Source: Apodospora peruviana
Lineage: Eukaryota; Ascomycota; Sordariomycetes; Sordariales; Lasiosphaeriaceae
DNA: 64,000 nt
Assembly (NCBI GenBank): GCA_033439685.1
Contig: JAUEDM010000002.1
Span: 2,108,001-2,172,000 of the forward strand
Direction of reading: 5' to 3'
In this document: positions 1 to 8,694 of the stretch, piece after piece
Numbering within the stretch: position 1 is the first letter of the stretch
Layout of the letters: each line of letters starts with the position of its first letter
Translations under genes and position numbers: made by a program
Notes under the pieces: model-generated
What the model was told of the DNA's origin: nothing
The model's database searches: none
The model's input: the letters and a program-made list of their open reading frames with translations, nothing else

Positions 1-169
1 ATCAATATTCATCCGCGTCCTTTTCTCGGATAAGCAAAGGGAAAAGGGGTAAATTTTGTCTCTGTTCTTCACCCAAGTACATCCACCACCCTCCCTCCAG
101 TCCGTGGGGTGTGTGGCCCAGACTCCCACGGTAGGCGCAGTGGATTCAAGAGTAAAGTTGTCGAAGGAC

Positions 170-1683
170 TCACTTGAAATTATTCTTCAGCTCTCTCATC
201 TTGGTCATGATGACCACCGGGTCGGTCTCGCCTGTCGCCTTTTGGATGACGGGGTCCTGAAAATTGGTAAATTTCTGTGTTGCTAGGTTGCATGGGTCGT
301 CTTGGTCTTCTCACCTGAGGTCTCATGAATACGTTGTGTTTCTAGTTACACACAAAAAATATCAGTAGTTAGATAGATACCTAGGTGGAGATTATTTGAT
401 TTGGGTTGCCACCTTTTCGTCGCCAATGGTGAATTTGCCCTGCGTCTCCTTGTTGGCGTTGGCAAATGCGTCGAGGGCCTTGACGGCCTCGCTTTGGAGG
501 ACCGAGAGGGCAAATTTGACGTTGGATTTTGTGTATTCGTGGCCGGGCTATTTGGTGTGTTGCAGTTAGTAAGATGCTTTTTACGAGCAGATATCTCGTT
601 GTGGACAGGACTACTTGGTGTTGATGGTTTTCTAAACCCCAGGTAAGTAAAAGAGAATAGGTACTCACAAAAACTCGAGTATCATCCGGGAGAGACGCGA
701 GCGTCACGTTGAGAGCCTTGTGCATCTCCTCGCCGTTGCCTTCAAAGAACTTGCCGCAGCCTGTTTGTTGTTTTGTCAACAAATGAGTTGAATATGTGTC
801 TTTCCACGTCCGTGAAACCACCCTGGATGTTTAAGACGTACCGCCATGAAACAGGGTATCGCCGGTAAACACGACCTTGTCATCGCCGTCCTGCATGAAA
901 TAGCAGATGCTGTCTTGGGTGTGGCACGGGGTATGCAGCGCCTTGACGGCGATGCTGCCAATCTTGAATCCTTCCCCGTGTGTCGGGGTGCGGGTGACCT
1001 TTTGGCAGTCTTTGCCGCCTATTACCTCGAGCGGTGGTGACACTCCCAGCTCGCCCAGCTGTTTTTTTCTTGTTAGTATAAAGGTGCCGCCCGGGTATGA
1101 TGTGGCTTGGACGAAAAGAAGCAGCAGCAAACTCACGAGCTTCTCATTTCCGCCTGCATGGTCCCAGTGACTTTGTAGGAGTATGTGTTACAGGCAAATA
1201 CTTCCAGATTGAACGAGATATGGTCGACTCACTGGTGAGTATTGACAATTGCCGTCAACTTGATCTCGCCATCACCGATCGCCTTCTTCAAGACAGGGGC
1301 AACTCTGGTCAAATGATGAAAGTCGGTTAACTAGGGACGATGAAATGAGATTCGACATTCACTTACTCGGGCGGATTGGCAGGATCGATAATGACGGCTT
1401 CCTTGGACTTGTCGTCAACAACCAGGTAGGCGTAGTTGTTGCTGCTGCCCACCCCTTTTTCGAGAAAAGTCAGTCGTCGCCTGTAACTCTGATCGGTTGA
1501 GACATACACATCGGAATTGACCGGATATGCATTGTGCGGAGATGAGTGCTGCCGGTGATCTGTATTTGATGCAAATATGAGTTTCGATTCTAGTAGAAAG
1601 TAGAGACTTAGACCTACGGCCGCTGTCAATGGTCTGATATTTCGCGGGACAGAAAGAGGTCGTCTGGTAATGAATGTATTCAT
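170..1683 (-). CDS. Hydroxyacylglutathione hydrolase (glyoxalase II), seven exons, probably mitochondrial
   Basis: Hydrolyses S-D-lactoylglutathione to D-lactate and glutathione, the second step of methylglyoxal detoxification. Exons on the minus strand: 1367-1683, 1233-1304, 1137-1170, 842-1058, 669-760, 413-547 and 170-256. All introns are GT-AG, phases agree, and the product is 317 aa. The metallo-beta-lactamase metal motif THHHWDH lies at residues 128-134, split between exons 2 and 3. Later metal ligands are visible in HTPCHTQ, FTGDTLF and PGHEYT. Cytosolic family members are about 255 aa. The extra N-terminal ~60 residues are rich in Arg and Ser with a short hydrophobic stretch and few acidic residues at the start, which suggests a mitochondrial presequence (inference). 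The first ATG of the open frame was used. LAS1 lies 278 bp upstream on the same strand. Confidence 0.93.
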
Positions 1684-1961
1684 GGCGATGCGGCCTAATA
1701 AGACACAACTCGAATGAATGGATGGATCCGCACGATATCCGTCCGGTACTTTTTGTATTGCAACTACCGAGTTAGAGGATGACGTTATTATTGGACGCCG
1801 GCATGCTTTGCGTCCCCATCAAGATCGCCATTACTAAACAACAAAATGTCACATGACGCTTAACCCATTATTAAAACAAACGGGGGATGCTGTTTTTAAA
1901 GTTGCGTTGTATACCGGAGAGTGTATTTAATTACAAGGATAACGGTTTGGGATAATAGAGG

Positions 1962-3062
1962 TCAAACAACACCAATTGGCTTCGGTATCCAAGCATCCTC
2001 TTCGTACAGCGACCAGCTCGGACCAGGCTCTTGCTCTCTCTCCTCTTTGGAATCTTTTCCCTCTTGTGCAACTTGTTCCAGCCTGCGAACCACGTCCCAT
2101 TGCTTGTCCAACTCGGCCTTGACGCCCTCAACATCCATAGGAACGCTCCCATCTCCTTCATCTTCGTCCATGTGGTCTTCTTCTTCTAGCTCGGCCTCCA
2201 CGAGCATCTCTGTCGTAAGCGCCACAGCTCGCCTCAACACCCAGCTGTCGGTCGTCGTGTCGGCGATGGAATTCAGCGTCGTCAGCACCAGTGCTTCGCC
2301 ATACTTCCGCATCTCTCCTCGTAAATCACTTCTCTTGACCTGGGCACCATCCTCCTGTCTCTCGAGATAGCGCATGAGCGCAAGACGACAGCCGCTGTTG
2401 CGTGCTGCTGTAGATTTGCTCACTCCTTCGGATGCTGCTGCTTCACCCTGGCCGTCGCCGGCATCCGCATCAAGATCATGGTCATCTTCTGCAGTGAGGT
2501 GCTTCCAGTAGTAATCCCAGATCCACTCGAGCGCTTTCTGCGTCGCGGCCCGTAGCCGTATCAACGACGGCAGCTGCTCGTGCGTAGCCTGGTGACGCAG
2601 CTCGACAAATGTAGCCGGCAGACCGACGCTCTTGGCGACGCCGTACATGGACATTTTGCGCTGCTTGTCTTGGTGGCTATCCAGAAGACCAGTAACGAAC
2701 CGACTAAAAGCGGCAGAATACGCCGCCCGCACGGCGTAACTCGACGAACCGGATGGCTTGTCGTCGTGGTCTCCGAGGACGGCGGCGGTCAGCAGCGCGG
2801 TCGACTCGACCAGGTGCGGACAGTTGCCGCGCTGCATCCACATGGACACTCGCGCGACGGCGTCGGAGGCTTCCTTTTGGTCTCGATTTGTCGTTTTCGT
2901 GCTTGATGTTTGATTCCACCATTGTTCCTGGGCTTGACCTTGGCCTTGTTCTTCTTGGTGCTGCTGATACTGTGATCGCTGCTGGCGAGCGGGATAAAAT
3001 TGTCTCTTGACCATCAACAGCTCGGCGCGGTCGCGCCAAGGTGTGAATATGTATTGCACCAT
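1962..3062 (-). CDS. LAS1: LAS1-like pre-rRNA ITS2 endonuclease
   Basis: Las1 cleaves ITS2 in pre-rRNA, working with the Grc3 kinase during 60S ribosome maturation. The start chosen is the internal ATG that opens with MVQYIFTPWRDRAELL, the conserved Las1 N-terminus. The frame is open for 50 codons further upstream, but that part has no family character. Single exon, 366 aa. The core motif MWMQRGNCPHLVESTALL (about residues 74-91) is typical of Las1. The HEPN nuclease signature R-x4-H is RHQATH at 156-161. A Gln/Glu-rich linker (about 27-48) interrupts the N-terminal domain. The C-terminal half is acidic and weakly conserved, as in other fungal Las1 proteins. Family assignment is firm; the exact start is less certain. 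Confidence 0.88.
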   Translation of the reverse strand: MVQYIFTPWRDRAELLMVKRQFYPARQQRSQYQQHQEEQGQGQAQEQWWNQTSSTKTTNRDQKEASDAVARVSMWMQRGNCPHLVESTALLTAAVLGDHDDKPSGSSSYAVRAAYSAAFSRFVTGLLDSHQDKQRKMSMYGVAKSVGLPATFVELRHQATHEQLPSLIRLRAATQKALEWIWDYYWKHLTAEDDHDLDADAGDGQGEAAASEGVSKSTAARNSGCRLALMRYLERQEDGAQVKRSDLRGEMRKYGEALVLTTLNSIADTTTDSWVLRRAVALTTEMLVEAELEEEDHMDEDEGDGSVPMDVEGVKAELDKQWDVVRRLEQVAQEGKDSKEEREQEPGPSWSLYEEDAWIPKPIGVV

Positions 3063-3479
3063 CTCGAGGTTGATCCTCTTCAATCGGCGCTGGCCAGAAA
3101 GAAGAATCTCAATCGCACTGCAGTTAATCCTGGCAAATGTGGTTAAAATGTGTGTTTCAATTCCTAGCACAGGTATGTACATGAAACTTGACGACTTACA
3201 AAGAAAAATCACAGTTCAATGGAGTTGAAGACAACTTGGGAGGGAGGGATGAAGTGGTGGTGGGTTAAAAATTTCATTCTAGAGACACTTACGGAATCCG
3301 TAATTGACTTGCAAAGCTCCTTGCACTGTCAGAAGGCAGTGTCAGAAGCAACAAGGAACACCAACATCGCCGACGACTCCCAAATACAAATACAGATTAC
3401 GAAGTTAACTCTTGGATAAAAACCAGCGAGTTATACCAGCACCGGGCAGTAATTCCCGTCCAGTACGATAACGATCATC
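3063..3479. other. Intergenic segment between LAS1 and the DUF6594 fragment
   Basis: About 420 bp with no supportable gene; it is the likely LAS1 promoter. It contains a perfect 15-bp palindrome at 3289-3303 (TTACGGAATCCGTAA), which is two back-to-back copies of the TACGGAWT motif found across the intergenic DNA of this window. Confidence 0.6.
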
Positions 3480-3953
3480 TCACGACGGCCGTCCATCATC
3501 GCCAACCTGTATAAAAACCATCAAAACGGCCGCATACGCCGCCGTCGCACCCAGCGCCTCAAACGGCTTCGCAACCATTGCAAACGACAAGATCAACAGA
3601 AACACCAGCACAAAAACGGTAATCACGACCACCAGCTTGTTGGTGAGGCTATCCATGACCTTCAGCGTCCATATCGGCGCGATGAGCAGCGCGATGCCGA
3701 CACTCGCAATCAAGGCCGACGCAAACCCGTCGATGCGCTTGTCCGAGTAGTACGAGACAAAGTGGTTGATGTCTGCGTCTGCGTCTGCGTCATGTCGTTT
3801 CTTCCGCCAGAAACCTAAGGTCCGCAGCCGGCGGATGGGCGTCTTGCCGTCCGCCTTGTCTCGGACGGCCAAGCAGACGACGAGGTCGTCGTCATGATCG
3901 AGATAGCGCTGCTGTGTTCGACCCCAGTTGGCAACAATAGCGCCTCCTCGCCC
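3480..3953 (-). CDS. C-terminal fragment of a DUF6594-type membrane protein
   Basis: The open frame has no ATG. It is preceded on the minus strand by TTTTTTAG ending at 3954, a good 3' splice site, so this reads as a terminal exon. It encodes about 157 residues: a stretch with LDHDDDLVVCLAVRDK, then three closely spaced hydrophobic segments (ALIASVGIALLIAPIW, LVVVITVFVLVFLLILSF and ATAAYAAVLMVFIQ), which is the typical C-terminal end of the fungal DUF6594 family. No DUF6594 N-terminal half (the long helical region that precedes the membrane segments) is visible in the next 1 kb on this strand, where a different ORF runs on the plus strand. It may therefore be a truncated relic, or its 5' exon has diverged. 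Function of the family is unknown. Confidence 0.55.
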   Translation of the reverse strand, partial: GRGGAIVANWGRTQQRYLDHDDDLVVCLAVRDKADGKTPIRRLRTLGFWRKKRHDADADADINHFVSYYSDKRIDGFASALIASVGIALLIAPIWTLKVMDSLTNKLVVVITVFVLVFLLILSFAMVAKPFEALGATAAYAAVLMVFIQVGDDGRPS

Positions 3954-3965
3954 TTCTAAAAAACA

Positions 3966-4575
3966 ATGCACGACGCCATCTGGAAATACGTCACCCAGAG
4001 GGAAGAAGACAGCAACAAATCAGCCATGGAGCTCGCAACCGAGTTCATCGCCGTTGCCTGCCCTCCGCCTCGTACTTATACTTCTATGCTTCTTCCGCAA
4101 GATACAGATAACACCGTCATGACAACTCTTGTAAACGCCCTCCTCGGCAAAATCACCACCCAACTGGCCACAGCCATCGAGACGGACCTCTCCTCCTCTA
4201 AAACCACCACAACTCACCAACAAAGAAGCCAAACACCCCTAACCAACCTCATCGCCTCCTCCCGACAGAATAAACATCTAGCCCCCCATTACATAAACCA
4301 CATCCTCTCCGACCTAACCCTCTCCCAACTCGACTGCCTCCTCCAGTTCTTAAAACGCTCCCGGCACGCCCTCGACCCTGTCCAAGTTCCGCGAGACAAT
4401 GGCCTCCATAAAGATGAGCGTCACTCAGGAATTTTTCTTCAACAGCCTAAACCACGAAGAACCTGTAGTAGAGCTCGTCCTGGTCAAAGGCGATTACGCA
4501 GCAACCGTGAAACAGGTGCCCCCCAACGATCTCGACAAAATGGGATGGGTTCTTGACAACGACGAAAAGTATTAA
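3966..4575 (+). pseudogene. Unrecognised ORF of about 200 codons broken by a single-base frameshift
   Basis: From the ATG at 3966, just after an in-frame TAA, the frame is open through LSQLDCLLQFL. It then passes into Arg-rich, shadow-like sequence. At an A-run (4352-4355) the plausible coding frame moves by one base and continues as APGTPSTLSKFRETMASI to DNDEKY and a TAA at 4573-4575. One A fewer in the run would join the frames into about 202 residues. This could be a real inactivating indel, a homopolymer sequencing error, or less likely programmed frameshifting. The combined protein is helical and polar with no signal peptide. I do not recognise its family. Its start lies 12 bp from the splice acceptor of the opposing DUF6594 fragment. 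Confidence 0.45.
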
Positions 4576-5143
4576 TTGGCGCTACTAGGCCGAACGGACG
4601 GGTATATTCCGGCTTAGTATGGACGGCGAGGTCCTGGGTATGGTCGGTGAGACGACCCTTGAATATATTGCCTGGTCCGAAGATACCCAGGTCTTTACTT
4701 AAGTGGTTGGGTAATCCCATTGGTCATTTTGTTATTGGATAACTGGACCAACCAGCCGGTCTGGATACACATCCTATAACCATTGGAACAATTTCGTGCT
4801 TTTGAGAGGCAGATGAAATCTTCATTTTTGTATCTATCTCACGCCGCCGCAACGCTTCGTAATGGCGCAAGGCTTTTTTCCATACATATGCCGGCGAACA
4901 AGTCCTCCGCCCGCTGGACGTCCACCGACCAAATACTTCCAGTTCGTGACCATCTTAAAAAGCTGGCATTTTTATCATCCATCATCCGTCCACTTTTGTT
5001 TATTTTCCCCGCTAAAAAAGTCTATTAAAATTCCATATCAATAAACCCAGGGAAAGCCAAGTTGGTAAAGCAATAGGTGAAGCTGTAACCCGTCTGTGCT
5101 TACTTCGCCCCAGAATCTCCCCTCACTCGTCACCGGCTCCAAA
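4576..5143. other. Intergenic segment, no gene seen
   Basis: About 570 bp of 3' flank shared by the convergent frameshifted ORF and LYS9. Short frames present have no family character. AT-rich stretches near 4970-5045 probably carry the LYS9 polyadenylation signals. Confidence 0.5.
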
Positions 5144-6620
5144 TTAAGAGATCGTCTTCTCAATCATGGTAATGCCGTACTGCTCCTTGAGCTCCTGCAT
5201 CAATGGCTCGCAGATCGCCGGTGTCATGGGCGCCAGGATGCCCTTCTCCGAGATCTGGCCGCTCAGAACCTGCTTGACGGCCACACCACAGGGCACACCG
5301 ACCGTCTTGGCCATGGCCGAGTAGCCCTTCGGGTCGCCATACTCGCAGAGCGTCGAGGTCCGCGTCTCGCGGGATCCGTCCTTGTGCTCAATCTCGAACT
5401 TGTGCTGCAGCATGACGAAGTCGCGCTCGCCCTCCTCGTATTGCATCTTCTTTTCCAGCGTGGCGCAGAGGGTGTCGAGCGGGTTGCCCTTGGGGGTGAT
5501 GGTCTCGTCTGAGAAGAGGCCGATCCAGCGCAGACCGCTCATGATGCGCTGCTTGTCCTCGGACGACTCGAAGGTGACCTTGGCCAGGATAGCCTTCTCC
5601 AGATCGTGGGCGCTGGACGAGGCAGCGCCCACGATCTCCTTGGTGGCTTCCTTCCAGGCGACCGGGCGGGTGAGAATCTCGAATACGGTCTCCTCGAGGA
5701 AGCCGATGTCGACCAGGACCTTGATAAACTGGGGGAAACCCTGGTACCGCAGCGTGCCACGGATGATAGTTTGTGCCTCGGGGATGTTGTATCTCTCCTT
5801 GTACGGGGTGGAATCGCGGTTGGGATAGGCGACAAAGGCGTAGCCGGGGTAGATGAAGTACGGCTTGGCCATCTTCATGAGGTCCTTTCCGGCAACCTCG
5901 ATGACGGAGCCGTCCTGCCACCACTTGCCGGCGTTCCGCAGGGCGAGCAGCACGCCACGGGACGACCACGAGAACTTGTAGCCCAGCGGGTTATCCGAGT
6001 CCTCCGGAGCCGGGAGACCGCCACAGTACGACAGGAAGCTGAGGATCTTGCCGCCCGCTTTGTGGACCTCGTCGATAGTCTTGATGGCATAGAGATGATC
6101 GATGCCCGGATCTGTGCAGGAGAACGGTCTCGGTTAGTTTAGCCCAACAGCGAAGAAGGGAAACATACCCAGGCCAATCTCGTTCATGACGGTGATGCCG
6201 GCAGCCTTGGCCTCGGCGTCGAGCTCCATCATGGCCGGCGAGACATAGCTGGTGGTGACAACATTCTTCTTGTTCCGGATAGCCGACTTGATGACGGCGG
6301 CGTGGAAAGTGTAAGGAATCAAGCTGATGACAAGATCGTGCTGGGCGACTTGGGCATCGAGAGCGCTGTCGTCTGTGACATCGAGCGAGACGGGGTATGC
6401 ATTGTTGACGCCCTCCGACAGCTTCTGCGCACTGGCTGTGGTTCGGCAGGCTACCGTCACATGGATTCCGGCGTCACTGAGAATATCGAGAGTCGGTCTG
6501 GTGACGAAGCCAGCTCCGAGCATGAGAACCTTGCTAACAAAGACAGAGATGCCATGTCAGCTCTATATCTTTTCCCCAAGGTTATCTGAAAGTGATGAGT
6601 ACATACTGTTGAGACCCCAT
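5144..6620 (-). CDS. LYS9: Saccharopine dehydrogenase (NADP+, L-glutamate-forming), saccharopine reductase
   Basis: Catalyses the penultimate step of the fungal alpha-aminoadipate lysine pathway: condensation of aminoadipate semialdehyde with glutamate and reduction to saccharopine. Exons: 6607-6620 (only 14 nt), 6169-6533 and 5144-6111; introns 6534-6606 and 6112-6168 have GTATGT donors. The product is 448 aa, the normal family size. The Rossmann dinucleotide motif GAGFVTRP begins at residue 11. Other conserved runs are NEIGLDPGIDH, spanning the second intron, SYCGGLPAPEDSDNPLGYKFSWSP-like sequence, and the C-terminal ILAPMTPAICEPLMQELK. A TGACTC core about 200 bp upstream could bind the general amino-acid control factor (see separate entry). 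Confidence 0.96.
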
Positions 6621-7578
6621 CTTGGATATTGAACCGAGATACTATCCACTTGTCTGACAAAGTTGAATCCGTCAAAGCAGCTACAGTCTTTTGCGTTCCT
6701 CGCTTGCAGGACGGTTGTGTCGTTAGGCTTGGCAGAAGCTTCAGTTAAGTGGACGAGAAGTTAATCAAAACACCATTTCCCTTTTTTTTTTTTATTAACT
6801 TCGGCGTGTGACTCTGTTGGCGTGGTTTGGTTCAATGGAAGCTGCTCCGATAACGGGCACTTCTTGCCGTTTCTGTTTGGCCAGTGACGCAAGAACCAAT
6901 CGAATGAGGGGCAGAAGCTGAATGGCGGGGTAACCGCAGCGGGAGTATTCCGTAGGCTTGAAAAGAAGCTTGGTTGCTCATGGGGAAAACTGCGCTACTC
7001 CCAATACGGAAAGCTTGTCAACTTCGTTGCTCATCTTAATTGCATATCAGTGACCAGAAAGAAAAGCACATGGTTCATTCAATTTTTATTTAAAATGTAG
7101 TGTACTTCACCCATCAAGGAAGCGGCTAAGTCTGTTATTACGCTACCAACGATTGCACATCTGGCGTGCACTGTGCAGTAATTCTATGTGTTCGGAACGT
7201 CTTGTTCTACTCTTTTGGATGCACCACTTACCTCCACACGCGCAAAAGGGGTAAATAAAGAATGTCATGATCATTGGTGGTAGCACTTCACCAAAACGAA
7301 AAGGGACAATTAGAGTGGCAAGGCTCTCCATGATTTTTGGGTAATTATTTGATTGTGATTTTTTTTAAAAAGCAAATATGATAGGTATCGTCTCCTCTTT
7401 GGAAACGCCAACCAATCCCCCATGCAATAATTTGTTCCGGGTATTCCGTTCCCATTCCAAGACGCCGTATGCCAAGCCCAAATAATTCGCTTAAACCGTT
7501 AAATGTTGTGACCATCCATTTAATTTGCATCGTCAAGTAATGGGGTGTGTGACTTTTGTTCACCAGCCTCGAATGACC
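6621..7578. other. Intergenic segment upstream of LYS9
   Basis: About 960 bp with no supportable gene. It holds a T-run at 6783-6793, one GTATTCCGTA copy at 6945-6954 and several CGGAA variants. Short frames at 7143-7563 read as noise. Confidence 0.5.
6809..6814 (+). promoter_or_regulatory. Possible CPC1/GCN4-type site upstream of LYS9
   Basis: TGACTC followed by T matches six of seven bases of the TGACTCA element bound by GCN4/CPC1 factors, which activate amino-acid biosynthetic genes. It lies about 190 bp upstream of the LYS9 start codon, a suitable distance. A single imperfect site is weak evidence. Confidence 0.3.
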
Positions 7579-8694
7579 TCAGTTGTCCTGGTCATAACCT
7601 TCGGCATCTTCCTCGCCTTCTCCGCTTTCGCCCTCATCATCGCTCGCAGGAGGCTCCCATGCATCCTCGAGCTTCAAGCCCTTGCCGGTAGGCTCTGGGT
7701 AGGTCCCAGCACTACCGAAAAGCGAAAAAATCGTTGACGTGTGCAGGCCTAGAGTGGCATCGCCTACAGACTTCTCTGGCGCATCGTACAGTCCCATTCC
7801 GTACAGAATCTCGCCCTCTGACTCCTCATCCTCTAGTGGCTGGAAAGGTATCGAGTCTTCGGCTGCTAGCTTCATTTCGGGTTGTTGACACTGATTGAAA
7901 TCCTCAGGGGTTGGGGGTGTAGAGCTCCCGATAAAGCCGCCCTGCGTTGCAAAAGACTTCCAATCCAGACCACCTCTCACCGACTCCGGACCTGACTGGT
8001 AGGCGACTTTTGCGCTTCGTCCCGGCGAGTTCTGACGCGAATGCCCGTTCGGCTGGAAGCGGGAGGCCTGCTGAGTGGGGAACGCCTGCGTGGCGGTTGG
8101 ATAGAAGTGCTCCGAGTCGATATGCGAGTAGGGAAGGGACAACGGCGAAAAGTTTGACGAAGGCGAATTGTACCCGGAATACACAGCTGGAGTTGGAGGA
8201 TATTGTTGATAGTTAGACAAGACCTCAGCATCAGCATAGGTCGGTAACGGATAAAACGTTGTCTGTTGATGCTGGAAGGTCTGGGAGTGACCAAGCTGAT
8301 GTGTTGTCGGATGCCAGCTGACAGGGCGTGCTGACCTCTTTTCTGGTGTATAGGCCTGTAGGTTGGGAACTTCAGACGCAGGATTTGGTAGGTATGACAT
8401 GTCGACCGTTTGCGGCGGTAACCGACCCTGGAAACCCTGTAGATTTTCACCGATCAAGGTACGCCGCCGTGACTGTAATAGCGTTGATCGAGGGCTGTTG
8501 TTTGCACTTCTGGGCTTCGTGACCCGCATTGCGTTACCGGCTCGCTGTCCGGGACCAGATCCCTTCGAAAGTCGACTCGAGTTTGCGGTAGCGAGCTCGA
8601 AGGAGAGGTCGCCGAGAATGGCGTTCGCTGTGTAGTCTGGTGTGCTGGCATAGGGGTTCCAGGCCGTGTTGGTGTTGAGAAGGGACGACATCAT
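7579..8694 (-). CDS. Unrecognised Ser/Pro/Gln-rich protein with acidic C-terminus
   Basis: Single exon, 371 aa, starting at the first of two consecutive ATGs. I do not recognise a named family. The protein looks largely disordered: it is rich in Ser, Pro, Tyr, Gln and Thr, with repeated SP and TP pairs (NNSPRS, RQNSPGRS, SSTPPTPEDF) that could be proline-directed phosphorylation sites. The last 90 residues look structured and selected: PLEDEESEGEILYGMGLYDAPEK, then GKGLKLEDAWEPP, then an acidic tail (SDDEGESGEGEEDAEG). No membrane segment or signal peptide is present. A nuclear or regulatory role is possible from composition alone. Nearly 10 kb without genes lies upstream of its start, which is unusual in this window. 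Codon use and a long intact frame support it being real. Confidence 0.75.
   Translation of the reverse strand: MMSSLLNTNTAWNPYASTPDYTANAILGDLSFELATANSSRLSKGSGPGQRAGNAMRVTKPRSANNSPRSTLLQSRRRTLIGENLQGFQGRLPPQTVDMSYLPNPASEVPNLQAYTPEKRSARPVSWHPTTHQLGHSQTFQHQQTTFYPLPTYADAEVLSNYQQYPPTPAVYSGYNSPSSNFSPLSLPYSHIDSEHFYPTATQAFPTQQASRFQPNGHSRQNSPGRSAKVAYQSGPESVRGGLDWKSFATQGGFIGSSTPPTPEDFNQCQQPEMKLAAEDSIPFQPLEDEESEGEILYGMGLYDAPEKSVGDATLGLHTSTIFSLFGSAGTYPEPTGKGLKLEDAWEPPASDDEGESGEGEEDAEGYDQDN

Noticed and set aside
3062..3212. N-terminal extension of LAS1 by 50 codons
   Set aside because: The extension lacks conservation, while the internal ATG gives the exact family N-terminus MVQYIFTPWRDR.
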